Assembly: GCA_946184675.1 (NCBI GenBank)
Contig: CAMHFW010000003.1
Location: 1 to 42,980, forward strand
Length of the DNA stretch: 42,980 nucleotides
DNA from: an uncultured Clostridia bacterium
GTDB lineage: Bacteria; Bacillota; Clostridia; Lachnospirales; Lachnospiraceae
Reading direction: 5' to 3'
Below are positions 19,798 through 28,527 of this stretch, piece by piece. Under the pieces are notes generated by a model. It searched no databases. It saw only the letters and a program-made list of their open reading frames with translations, and was not told the DNA's origin. The position numbers and the translations under genes are program-made. How positions within the stretch are numbered: the stretch's first letter is position 1; each line of letters begins with the position of its first letter.

Positions 19798-19842
19798 GGA
19801 AGCCTTCTCCTGTCATGGCGCGGGGAAGGCTTCTCTTCCTTT
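19798..19842 (+). terminator. Probable terminator
   Basis: GAAGCCTTCTCC ... GGGGAAGGCTTC stem followed by a weak T-rich run. Confidence 0.6.
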
Positions 19843-19974
19843 ATTCCGCTATGGCGGGCAGCTCAGCCATGGCGGGTGTTCCTTTTCCTCCCCTGGGGGT
19901 GGCAGAGCAGGGCCGGGGTATACTGATTAAAACAGGATTACATAATTGTCAGAAATTAAGAGGAGAAATGGAAT

Positions 19975-20664
19975 ATGAGAGCATCTATGATTGCGGAGGT
20001 TGCCAGCAGAAAGAGCGTGGGCGACATTTTTGAATTCGGAAGATATATGGTGCAGGCAGCAGTCAAGCCTTACAAATACCCGGCAAAGATTTATAAGAGT
20101 ATGGAATGGTATGTACTTGCCCGGGAAGGCAGCCGTATGCTTTTGCTGAGCAAAGACTGCGTGGACTGGGAGTTCATAGACGGAACAGGCCATCCGCAGA
20201 CCTGGGAGAATTGTTTTGCCCGCAAGGAACTGCTCCCGGCATTTTTCAAAGACACTTTCACAGAAGAGGAGAAAAGTCTGATCATACCGGTCTGGCTGGA
20301 GACAAAGGACAATGTGAAGTTCGGGACAAAGGGCGGGGAAGATACGACCGACCAGATCTTCTTCCTCAGCATAGAGGAATTCCAGAAATATGTATTTCCG
20401 GAAGCTGCCCGTTCATCCCTGTATATGGTAGACCGTCTCACGGAAGATTCGGAAGAACAGAAAGAAGAAAAATATGAACTCTGGCATGAGCCTGCGGACT
20501 GGTGGCTCCGGTCCCCGGGAGAAGAACAGTACTGCAATGCAGTGGTAAGCAGCAGGGGAGACCTGTGGGAAGAAGGCCTGGAAAACGGGGCTGACGAGGT
20601 CGGGATCCGGCCGGCCATCTGGATCGATCTGACAGCCGCTCAGGATGATGAGCTGCCATTTTAA
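19975..20664 (+). CDS. DUF6273-like protein
   Basis: ILF/LLSKDCVDWEF...TTWENC-like region and C-terminal WWLRSPGEEQYCNAVVSSRGDL...VGIRPAIWIDL. Confidence 0.78.
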   Translation: MRASMIAEVASRKSVGDIFEFGRYMVQAAVKPYKYPAKIYKSMEWYVLAREGSRMLLLSKDCVDWEFIDGTGHPQTWENCFARKELLPAFFKDTFTEEEKSLIIPVWLETKDNVKFGTKGGEDTTDQIFFLSIEEFQKYVFPEAARSSLYMVDRLTEDSEEQKEEKYELWHEPADWWLRSPGEEQYCNAVVSSRGDLWEEGLENGADEVGIRPAIWIDLTAAQDDELPF

Positions 20665-20717
20665 AAAGTGAGACGTGCCCGGAGTGTGAGAAATATAAGG
20701 GGGAAGGGGTGAAGGAT

Positions 20718-21410
20718 ATGGCAAGAATTTTTATAACAGGAGACACCCATGGAGACATCGATATCAGCAAGGTCAGCGTCCGCCGCTGGCCTTTGCAAAA
20801 GGAACTGACCAAAGAGGATTATCTGATCATACTTGGAGATGCCGGACTTGTCTGGTATAACAGTCCCAAGGACAATTATATCCAGAAATGGTGGCAGGAT
20901 AAGCCCTTTACGACCTTATTTGTGGACGGGAACCATGAAAATCATGAGGCTTTGGCGGCTTATCCTGTTGAAGTCTGGAACGGGGGAAAGATCCACCGGA
21001 TCCGGGACAGTGTTCTTCATCTCATGCGGGGGCAGGTATTTACGATAGGAGGACTGAAGTTTTTTGCCATGGGAGGTGCGGACTCCGTTGACAAGGCATT
21101 CCGTCACCCTTTTGTTTCCTGGTGGCCGCAGGAGCTGCCTTCGGTCAGCGAATACGAGGAGGCACTTGCCAATCTGGCTGCAGCCGGAATGCAGGTGGAT
21201 TACGTGCTGACCCACGACTGCGGCGCCCATCTCTGCCCCAGACTCTGCAGCGGGAAAGGAGTGCATGCCATAAACGGTTTCTTCGACCGCCTGGAATACG
21301 AAGAGAAACTCCGGTTCCGGCACTGGTATTTTGGACATCATCACAAGGATCTGCAGCTGGACGGGCGACATACCGTGGTCTACGACAAGATCATTGAGAT
21401 TCCAACCTGA
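20718..21410 (+). CDS. Metallophosphoesterase
   Basis: ITGDTHGDID; ILGDAGL; VDGNHENHEAL; LTHDCGAHLC; WYFGHHHKD. Confidence 0.9.
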   Translation: MARIFITGDTHGDIDISKVSVRRWPLQKELTKEDYLIILGDAGLVWYNSPKDNYIQKWWQDKPFTTLFVDGNHENHEALAAYPVEVWNGGKIHRIRDSVLHLMRGQVFTIGGLKFFAMGGADSVDKAFRHPFVSWWPQELPSVSEYEEALANLAAAGMQVDYVLTHDCGAHLCPRLCSGKGVHAINGFFDRLEYEEKLRFRHWYFGHHHKDLQLDGRHTVVYDKIIEIPT

Positions 21411-21549
21411 GAATTGCCAGGATTTACGGAGAGAAAGAAAAAGAAGATTTCAGAAAGTGGTTAACCACTTCTTGCATTCCGCGGGTCCTTTGTATATAAT
21501 ATATAGAAAGATATCGTTCGCAATGAATAGAACCCAGGAGGAATATGAG

Positions 21550-22500
21550 ATGAAAGTTGTAATTTTAGAGCCGCTGGCTGTTGAGAAGGACCGCCTGATG
21601 GCAATCGCACAGGAGATTTTAGGAGACAGTGTAGAGATTACCATGTATGACAACCGGACACTTGATCCCCAGGAACTGATCGAGCGCGGAAAAGATGCGG
21701 ACATCGTAATCGAGGCCAACCAGCCCCTCAGCGCTGAAGTAATCAAAGGGTTTAAGAACTGCAAACTGCTCAATGTCGGTTTCACCGGACTGGACCATGT
21801 AGCACTGGATGCCTGCAAAGAAATGGGCATGATGGTCTGCAATTGCTCCGGATATTCCACAGCCTGCGTAGCAGACCTTGTATTCGGATCCCTGATCTCC
21901 TTCTACAGAAATATTGCAGCCTGTGACACCGCAACCAGAAACGGCGGCACTATGGCAGGTCTGGTAGGATATGAGCTGGAAGGCAAGAAGTTCGGCGTAG
22001 TCGGAACCGGCGCCATCGGCCTCAGAGTCGCAAAGATCGCCGCAGCATTCGGCTGCGAAGTATACGCATACAGCAGAACCGTTAAGGATGTACCCGGCGT
22101 GACCTATGTATCTCTCGATGAGCTGATGAGCACCTGCGACATCATCTCCCTGCACATGCCTTCCAACGCATCCACAAAGGGAATGATCAGCGCAGAAAAG
22201 ATCGCTATGATGAAAGAGAACGCAGTCCTGATCAACATGGCAAGAGGTCCCGTAATCGACAGCCAGGCCCTGGCTGACGCACTCAACAATGACAAGATCC
22301 TCGGCGCCTGCATCGACGTATACGAGATGGAGCCTCCCATCCCCGGCGATCACCCGCTGCTCACCGCAAAACACACCGTAGTAACACCGCACGTAGCATT
22401 CGCCACCAAAGAAGCCTTCATCAAACGCGCCTACATACTCTTCGAGAATATAAAAGCCTACATGAACGGCACACCCCAGAACGTAAAAGTAGAAGCATAA
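21550..22500 (+). CDS. D-isomer specific 2-hydroxyacid dehydrogenase, NAD-binding
   Basis: GKKFGVVGTGAIGLRVAKIAAAFG; MKENAVLINMARGPVIDSQAL; VVTPHVAF. Start at 21550 behind CAGGAGG. Confidence 0.93.
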   Translation: MKVVILEPLAVEKDRLMAIAQEILGDSVEITMYDNRTLDPQELIERGKDADIVIEANQPLSAEVIKGFKNCKLLNVGFTGLDHVALDACKEMGMMVCNCSGYSTACVADLVFGSLISFYRNIAACDTATRNGGTMAGLVGYELEGKKFGVVGTGAIGLRVAKIAAAFGCEVYAYSRTVKDVPGVTYVSLDELMSTCDIISLHMPSNASTKGMISAEKIAMMKENAVLINMARGPVIDSQALADALNNDKILGACIDVYEMEPPIPGDHPLLTAKHTVVTPHVAFATKEAFIKRAYILFENIKAYMNGTPQNVKVEA

Positions 22501-22523
22501 AACAAAACAGCAATAACAGAAAA

Positions 22524-22554
22524 AGAGACCGGAAAACCAGCCGGTCTCTTTTTT
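22524..22554 (+). terminator. Rho-independent terminator
   Basis: AGAGACCGG-AAAACCAG-CCGGTCTCT followed by TTTTT. Confidence 0.92.
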
Positions 22555-22574
22555 AATACAGACAAACATTTAAC

Positions 22575-22602
22575 TAGACAAACCAAAAAATAGGGGTATA
22601 AT
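22575..22602 (+). promoter_or_regulatory. Putative sigma-A promoter upstream of the hairpin cluster and prsW
   Basis: TAGACA (22575-22580), 16-bp spacer, TATAAT (22597-22602). Confidence 0.6.
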
Positions 22603-22617
22603 GTGTTTAAAAACCGT

Positions 22618-22749
22618 CGCCCCACCAGAGAATACAGTACTGCCGTGGGAGCTTGCTCACAACGGCAGTACTGTATTCTCTGGTGGGGCGGACCAGACGC
22701 GGAGCGTCTCGGTCCGGCCGCAGTGCGGAGAGCAAAGCTCACCGCACAT
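22618..22749 (+). other. Cluster of three consecutive hairpins in the prsW leader region
   Basis: Hairpin 1: perfect 29-bp arms 22618-22646/22662-22690. Hairpin 2: GGACCAGACGC-GGA-GCGTCTCGGTCC. Hairpin 3: GTGCGGaGAGC-AAA-GCTCaCCGCAC. Confidence 0.85.
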
Positions 22750-22777
22750 GCGGGAGACAGATAGAGAAAGGGGAAAC

Positions 22778-23470
22778 ATGTCAATCATCATCATTGCAGG
22801 CATGCTGCCGGCATTCATCCTGCTGTATTTCATCTACAAACAGGACAAGATCGAAAAGGAACCGATGGGGCTGATCATAAAGCTCTTCATCCTCGGCGGA
22901 CTGATGACCATTCCGGCCGGAATCGCGGAATCTTTCTTCATTCCCATCGCGATGAATTTGCTGGCAGGCGGCAGCGGACTCCTTTTCCTGCTGGTGGAGA
23001 ATTTCCTGATTGTCGGACTTGCGGAGGAAGGATTCAAGCGGCTGGTTATGCGCGGGCTCACCTGGAACCATCCGGCATTCAACTACCGCTTTGACGGCGT
23101 CGTATACGGTGTGGCGGTCTCTCTTGGTTTCGCGGCTTTTGAAAATGTGATGTATGTTATGGGATACGGTCTTGGCATCGCTCCCATACGTGCGGTCACA
23201 GCGATTCCGCTTCACTGTATTGTCGGTGTTTTTATGGGTCATTATTACGGAATGTCGAGATTCTACGCGGTTAGGGGGAAGGAGATTCAGAGCAGAAGAA
23301 ATCAGAAGCTCAGCCTGTGGGTTCCGGTTCTGATTCACGGTTTATATGACTTTGCTGCTGTTGCCGGATCCCCTGCCATGGAGGCGGGATTCCTTGCATT
23401 CATCGTAATTCTTGATATTATCGCAATTTCCGCAGTACGGAGATTCGCAAGAAATGATCAGCCGGCCTGA
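22778..23470 (+). CDS. prsW: PrsW family glutamic-type intramembrane protease
   Basis: VGLAEEGFKRLVMRG (EExxK); FDGVVYGVAVSLGFAAFENV; HCIVGVFMGHYYG. Start at 22778 (GAAAGGGG RBS). Confidence 0.88.
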   Translation: MSIIIIAGMLPAFILLYFIYKQDKIEKEPMGLIIKLFILGGLMTIPAGIAESFFIPIAMNLLAGGSGLLFLLVENFLIVGLAEEGFKRLVMRGLTWNHPAFNYRFDGVVYGVAVSLGFAAFENVMYVMGYGLGIAPIRAVTAIPLHCIVGVFMGHYYGMSRFYAVRGKEIQSRRNQKLSLWVPVLIHGLYDFAAVAGSPAMEAGFLAFIVILDIIAISAVRRFARNDQPA

Positions 23471-23492
23471 TCAAATAAGGAGGAAATCTGAA

Positions 23493-24554
23493 ATGTCAGA
23501 TGTAAAAGGTTTCTTAAAGAAGAAGAACATTGAGATCTCTGCAAAGAGGTACGGTATCGATGCCCTCGGCGCCATGGCACAGGGTCTCTTTGCATCGCTG
23601 CTGATGGGTACGATCCTCAGCACACTGGGCAACCAGCTGGGTATTGAGATCCTGGCAACGATCGGCAGTTATGCATCGCAGGCAACAGGTCCTGCTATGG
23701 CAATCTCGATTGGTTACGCGCTCCAGTGCCCGCCTCTGGTACTGTTCTCACTGGCGGCAGTCGGTGTAGCAGGCAATTCGCTGGGCGGAGCAGGCGGTCC
23801 GTTGGCTGTTCTGGTTGTGACCATCTTCGCGGCAGAGTTCGGTAAACTCGTCTCCAAAGAGACTAAGATTGATATTCTGGTGACCCCCCTGGTGACCATC
23901 TGCGTGGGCGTAGGCCTCAGCCTCTGGTGGGCGCCCGCGATTGGAGCGGCTGCAAGTGCGGTCGGCGGAGCAATCATGTGGGCAACAGAGCTGCAGCCTT
24001 TCCTCATGGGAATCATCGTATCTGTCATTGTTGGTATCGCGCTGACCCTTCCGATCAGCAGCGCTGCCATCTGCGCGGCACTCGGACTGACCGGACTGGC
24101 AGGCGGCGCAGCAGTGGCCGGATGCTGTGCCCAGATGGTTGGATTTGCTATCATGTCCTTCCGTGAGAACCGCTGGGGCGGTCTGGTAGCGCAGGGCATA
24201 GGAACTTCCATGCTGCAGATGGGCAATATCGTACGCAATCCCAGAATCTGGATCCCGCCCATACTTGCTTCAGCTGTAACAGGCCCCATCGCGACCTGCG
24301 TGTTTAAAATGCAGATGAATGGCGCAGCCATTTCTTCTGGTATGGGAACCTGTGGTCTGGTAGGACAGATCGGCGTATATACCGGCTGGCTGGCAGATAT
24401 TGAAGCCGGCACAAAGGCTGCTGTCACAGCAGGCGACTGGATTGGTCTGATCATGATCTGCTTTATCCTTCCCGGCCTTCTGACATGGCTCTTCGGCCTT
24501 TTCTTCCGCAAGATCGGCTGGATCAGAGAGAACGATCTGAAGCTTGATCTGTAG
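23493..24554 (+). CDS. PTS sugar transporter subunit IIC-like protein (orphan)
   Basis: ISAKRYGIDALGAMAQGLFASLLMGTIL; PISSAAICAALGLTGLAGGAAVAGCCAQM. No IIA/IIB nearby. Confidence 0.8.
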   Translation: MSDVKGFLKKKNIEISAKRYGIDALGAMAQGLFASLLMGTILSTLGNQLGIEILATIGSYASQATGPAMAISIGYALQCPPLVLFSLAAVGVAGNSLGGAGGPLAVLVVTIFAAEFGKLVSKETKIDILVTPLVTICVGVGLSLWWAPAIGAAASAVGGAIMWATELQPFLMGIIVSVIVGIALTLPISSAAICAALGLTGLAGGAAVAGCCAQMVGFAIMSFRENRWGGLVAQGIGTSMLQMGNIVRNPRIWIPPILASAVTGPIATCVFKMQMNGAAISSGMGTCGLVGQIGVYTGWLADIEAGTKAAVTAGDWIGLIMICFILPGLLTWLFGLFFRKIGWIRENDLKLDL

Positions 24555-24574
24555 CAGATAATTAGGAACAATAA

Positions 24575-24625
24575 AAAACAGGGACAGCTGTACTAAGTAA
24601 TTAGTCAACTGTCCCTGTTTTATTT
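24575..24625. terminator. Bidirectional terminator between convergent PTS IIC and YitT genes
   Basis: AAAACAGGGACAG...CTGTCCCTGTTTT with A and T tracts on both sides. Confidence 0.85.
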
Positions 24626-24644
24626 TTGCCTGATCCGGGTGAAT

Positions 24645-25526
24645 CTAAAACTCTTCTTTGGAATACTGTAAAAAGCCCTCTCCGCGGATCTCCGCAGCGT
24701 CTGTCAGGATCATAAAAGCATCCGGGTCCTGCTCATAGACCAGCTCTTTGAGGAGAACTGCCTGCTTTCTGGAAACAGCGCAAAACAGAACCGGGCGGTC
24801 GGTGCCAGTATACATGCCGGTACCGGGAAGCATGGTAATCCCGCGCTCCAGATCATACATGATGGAATGCGCGATCTCCTCATGCTTATCGGAAATAATA
24901 TAAGCCAGATAGGCGTTGCGGAAGGAACCGATCAGAGAATCCGCAATTTTGCTGGCCAGGACCACAGAGACAACAGCATACATGGAAATATGAAATCCCA
25001 CAATCCAGATGGAGAGCAGGATGATCAGACCATCCAGAACCGGCAGAATCTTGGCAGCCGACAGGTGGGGCAGGGCATGCTGGATGAGAGCGGCCAGGGT
25101 GTCCGTGCCGCCGGTTGTAGCCTTGCCAAAAAAGACCATCCCGATTCCGACTCCCATCAGGCTGCCGCCCATGACAGCGGTCAGGAAGGGATCGATCTCC
25201 GGTATGCTGAATTCGGGAATGATATAGAGCCAGGCAGAGAAGAGCAGGGAAGCCATGAAGGTGCGTTTGATAAAGTACCAGCCGCGGATCTTGATGGACA
25301 AGAGGATCAGAGGAACATTCAGGATTACATTGCCGGCCCACAGAGGAAGACCGCCGGGGATAAAGGGCTCTGTGATCTTCTGGATCAGCATGGCAAGACC
25401 GGTAAAACCGCCGGGAACCATGCTGGCGGGTGAGAAGAGAAGATTGGCAGAAGCCGCCATCAGGGCGGTCCCGAAAATGATCCAGAGATAATCGGAGCGA
25501 TTGATGCGTGCATATAGTTTTTTCAT
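24645..25526 (-). CDS. YitT family (DUF161/DUF2179) membrane protein
   Basis: GTALMAASANLLFSPASMVPGGFTGLAMLI; FGKATTGGTDTLAALIQ; C-terminal RGITMLPGTGMYTGTDRPVLFCAVSRKQ. Confidence 0.93.
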   Translation of the reverse strand: MKKLYARINRSDYLWIIFGTALMAASANLLFSPASMVPGGFTGLAMLIQKITEPFIPGGLPLWAGNVILNVPLILLSIKIRGWYFIKRTFMASLLFSAWLYIIPEFSIPEIDPFLTAVMGGSLMGVGIGMVFFGKATTGGTDTLAALIQHALPHLSAAKILPVLDGLIILLSIWIVGFHISMYAVVSVVLASKIADSLIGSFRNAYLAYIISDKHEEIAHSIMYDLERGITMLPGTGMYTGTDRPVLFCAVSRKQAVLLKELVYEQDPDAFMILTDAAEIRGEGFLQYSKEEF

Positions 25527-25565
25527 ATAGGATTCCTTTCTGTATCAGATATAGTAACTGCGTGC

Positions 25566-25603
25566 GAAATGCCATCATTCCTTTTCGGGAATGATGGCAT
25601 TTC
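25566..25603. repeat. Perfect 16-bp inverted repeat (hairpin)
   Basis: GAAATGCCATCATTCC-TTTTCG-GGAATGATGGCATTTC between yitT and the PBP gene; possible PBP transcript end. Confidence 0.8.
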
Positions 25604-25672
25604 ATGCGCTTTGAGCTGTCAGGATCCTGTAGTCAGCTTCTGATCAGGCAGCTGTTTTGCTTTGTACCTTGA

Positions 25673-27967
25673 TCAGCCGGCCACATCGGCAGTGCCGGGG
25701 TCAGCAGGTGCGCTAGGCTCGGTAGGAGTGACCGGAGCTTCCGTAGCCGGAGCTTCCGTAGCCGGAGCTTCGGTTGCAGGGGCTTCGGTAGCCGGAGCTT
25801 CTGTAGCCGGAGCGCTTGTTTCAGGCGCTTTGGTCTCCGGAGCCTTGGTCTCAGGCGCTTTGGTCTCCTTTTTTGTTTCCGTTTCGGTTTCGGTTTCGGA
25901 TTCGGTTTCGGTTTCTTTTTCTTTCTTTTTGGTACCGGAAATATAAGTATTGTTTTCTTTGTTCTTGTATTCCGGGAAGTCTGCAGGAACCAGACCCTCG
26001 TGGAGTGAATTCATAAAGGACTGCCAGATAAAGCCGGGATAAGTAGCGCCCATCAGGTCTTCGGTAGCCTCAGGGGTATCATTGCCGACCCAGATGGCGG
26101 TTGTGTAATATCTGGTATAGCCTACAAACCATCCATCTCGTCCTTCGTCAGTGGTACCGGTCTTTCCGGCAGCGGGCATGCCGCCGTCAAGAGCCAGACC
26201 GTAGGCGGTTCCCATGGGATCTTCGATGACGCCTTTCATGATATCGGTCATCATACGGGCGCTTTCCTGTTTATAGATCTGTGTCTCTTCCGGCTTTTCG
26301 CCGTAGATGATATTGCCGGAATAGTCTGTGATTTGTAAAATGCAGGTGGCGCCGCGATAGACGCCGTCATTTTCCAGAGCAGCATAGGCACTGGCCATTT
26401 CCAGAGGGGAGACGCCGTGGGTCATGCCGCCGATGGATACGGCCGGGGCAACGTCATCGTCCACAATCTTGGAAAAATGCATGTTTTTGAGGAAAGAGAG
26501 ACAGTACTCCGGCCCCAGATCCTGGAACATCTGCCAGGCCACTGTATTCAGAGAGAGATAGACAGCCGAACGGATGGTGACACGGCCGAAAAACATCTTT
26601 TCCGCGTTCTGCGGTCCGTTCTTGATCTCTTTATCTTCCACGATGGAGGAGGGGGTAAAATCTTTGTCAAAGGCGGGCGTATAATCGATCAGCGGTTTGA
26701 TCGAGCTGCCCGGCTGGCGGAAACTCTGGAAAGCACGGTTGAGAGTGTAGCCGGAAAGAGCCGGATTGCTGCGGCCGCCGACGATAGCGGTTACATAACC
26801 AGTCTTGTTATCAATACAAACGCCGGCACTCTGCATCTCATAGTCACCGGTTGAGTCGGTTATGTCCGTGAAATCCTCCAGACCGTCATCAATCGATTGC
26901 TGCAGCAATCTCTGCATGCTCATGTCGATGGAGGTATAAAGATTGTATTTGCCGGAATAAAGCTCAGCCATGCACTGGGCATAGAGGTCGTTGTATTTCT
27001 CTTCATAGGCTGCGCGTTCGCTGTCAGAAGGGAAATCATACTGGAACTGGAAACCGGTGGTTTCCATCAGGGCCTCTGCCGCGCAGTGATAGGCGAAGGT
27101 GTCGACATAATTGTGGATGACGGCAGGTTTATTCCCGGACAGATCCAGAGCGATTTTCTCATGAATGGCCTGTTCATACTCAGGCCGGGAAATATAGCCC
27201 TCATTGAACATGTTTTCCAGCATCAGATCCCGGCGTTCATAGGTGTTGTCAATATTCTCTATCGGGTCGTAGTAGGAAGGACTGTTGGGGATCGCGCACA
27301 GGAAGGCAATCTGGGACAGGCTCAGATCCTTAAGATCACAGTTGAAGTAGCCGGTGCAGGCAGCCTTGACCCCGTAGTAGCCGTTGGCAAAATAGATGTT
27401 ATTGAGGTAGAATTCCATGATGTCGTCTTTGGTGTAGCGCTGCTCCAGATCCATGGCAATGAAGATTTCCTGGACCTTGCGCTCCCAGGTCTGGGCACCG
27501 GTCAGAAAGACATTTTTTGCCAGCTGCTGGGTGATGGTGCTGCCGCCCTGGGTGATGGTGCCGCTGTTTTTGATATAGGCCTGCAGAGCACGCATCATGG
27601 CCTTGGGATCGAAACCGTTATGTTCGTAGAACTTGCGGTCCTCCGTGCTGATCATTGCCTTGGAAAAGGCATCGGGAATGTCAGAGTAGGTAACGTATTC
27701 CCCGTTTTTCTCTGCAGTCATTTCGGTAATGACCCTGCCGTCCGACCCGTAGATGGAGCCGGCCTTATCTGGGACAAAGGTCGTCCGGTCTGAGGCTGCG
27801 ACAAGTTCATCCGCCTCTTCCTTAAGAGCCACGACCTGATCGGGAATGCCGGAGTACATCACATATCCGACGCCGCCGATCACGGCAACGACCAGGACCA
27901 GAAGAATCAGCAGAAAGAAATTACGTATGTAATGGTGTTTTTTATGTTTTCTACGCTTTTTAGCCAT
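25673..27967 (-). CDS. Class A penicillin-binding protein (transglycosylase/transpeptidase, PBP1a-like)
   Basis: ISTEDRKFYEHNGFD; QGGSTITQQLAKNVFL; RQPGSSIKPLIDY (SxxK); AAGKTGTTDEGRDGWFVGYT (KTGT). Start at 27967 behind AAAGGAGG. Confidence 0.95.
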   Translation of the reverse strand: MAKKRRKHKKHHYIRNFFLLILLVLVVAVIGGVGYVMYSGIPDQVVALKEEADELVAASDRTTFVPDKAGSIYGSDGRVITEMTAEKNGEYVTYSDIPDAFSKAMISTEDRKFYEHNGFDPKAMMRALQAYIKNSGTITQGGSTITQQLAKNVFLTGAQTWERKVQEIFIAMDLEQRYTKDDIMEFYLNNIYFANGYYGVKAACTGYFNCDLKDLSLSQIAFLCAIPNSPSYYDPIENIDNTYERRDLMLENMFNEGYISRPEYEQAIHEKIALDLSGNKPAVIHNYVDTFAYHCAAEALMETTGFQFQYDFPSDSERAAYEEKYNDLYAQCMAELYSGKYNLYTSIDMSMQRLLQQSIDDGLEDFTDITDSTGDYEMQSAGVCIDNKTGYVTAIVGGRSNPALSGYTLNRAFQSFRQPGSSIKPLIDYTPAFDKDFTPSSIVEDKEIKNGPQNAEKMFFGRVTIRSAVYLSLNTVAWQMFQDLGPEYCLSFLKNMHFSKIVDDDVAPAVSIGGMTHGVSPLEMASAYAALENDGVYRGATCILQITDYSGNIIYGEKPEETQIYKQESARMMTDIMKGVIEDPMGTAYGLALDGGMPAAGKTGTTDEGRDGWFVGYTRYYTTAIWVGNDTPEATEDLMGATYPGFIWQSFMNSLHEGLVPADFPEYKNKENNTYISGTKKKEKETETESETETETETKKETKAPETKAPETKAPETSAPATEAPATEAPATEAPATEAPATEAPVTPTEPSAPADPGTADVAG
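25735..25865. repeat. 15-bp-period degenerate minisatellite in the PBP C-terminal tail
   Basis: Repeated GGAGCTTC(C/G/T)GTAGCC-type units encode (ATEAP)n followed by (KAPET)n. Confidence 0.9.
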
Positions 27968-28127
27968 GAAGATCTCTCCTCCTTTAATAAAACGGGCAGT
28001 GAAAGCCCGGATAAAATCAGATAACCGGGATCTGTAAGACACAAATCTATCCTAGTATAGCAGATAATATAAGAAAAGTCCAAAAAAGCTTAAATAGAAG
28101 GATAGTCTGCCGGCAGTGACAAAACTA

Positions 28128-28207
28128 TTGTATTTTAGAGGTGTGGGTGGTATAATATCGACATGACACAGGACCCTGCAGCGGACCTGTTTCATACAGT
28201 GTATGAA
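28128..28207 (+). promoter_or_regulatory. Rubredoxin promoter and 5' palindrome
   Basis: TTGTAT-17-TATAAT (28128-28156); perfect palindrome TTCATAC-AGT-GTATGAA at 28191-28207. Confidence 0.6.
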
Positions 28208-28243
28208 GTCATTGTTTTGAAACAAACAAAGGAGGAAAAGACC

Positions 28244-28399
28244 ATGAAGTATGTTTGTTCCATGTGCGGTTATATCTATGATCCTGCAGTAGGAGATGCT
28301 GATGGCGGCATCGCAGCAGGCACCGAGTTCGCAGATCTTCCTGATAGCTGGGAGTGCCCTCTCTGCGGAGCAGCAAAGAGCGAGTTTGAGCCCGAATAA
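28244..28399 (+). CDS. Rubredoxin
   Basis: [18 protein letters not shown]...[23 protein letters not shown]: two CxxC(G) knuckles; RBS AAAGGAGG. Confidence 0.96.
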   Translation: MKYVCSMCGYIYDPAVGDADGGIAAGTEFADLPDSWECPLCGAAKSEFEPE

Positions 28400-28422
28400 G
28401 AGATTCTGAATTGACAAGCGAC

Positions 28423-28453
28423 AACCCGCGGCGTAATAAGCCGCGGGTTTTTC
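28423..28453 (+). terminator. Rho-independent terminator after rubredoxin
   Basis: AACCCGCGGC-GTAATAA-GCCGCGGGTT followed by TTT. Confidence 0.92.
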
Positions 28454-28527
28454 CGTAGATAGTTTGCTCTATGCGCGCCAACTGTGATACAATGGTAAAA
28501 ATCTGGAATCAGGAGGTTTACGGACCT

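Noticed and set aside
19815-20033. 72-aa ORF between the acyltransferase and the DUF6273-like gene
   Set aside because: Overlaps a terminator-like hairpin and the next gene start; no good RBS or motif.
22601-22777. N-terminal extension of PrsW through the hairpin cluster
   Set aside because: The alternative start at 22601 lies inside the -10 region; the ATG at 22778 has an RBS and starts the hydrophobic N-terminus.
25662-25946. Plus-strand ORF with VAGASVAGASVAG repeats
   Set aside because: It is antisense to the low-complexity PBP C-terminal tail and reflects the 15-bp repeat.
26417-27793. Plus-strand ORFs (145 and 298 aa) inside the PBP gene
   Set aside because: Antisense to the PBP catalytic domains; shadow ORFs.
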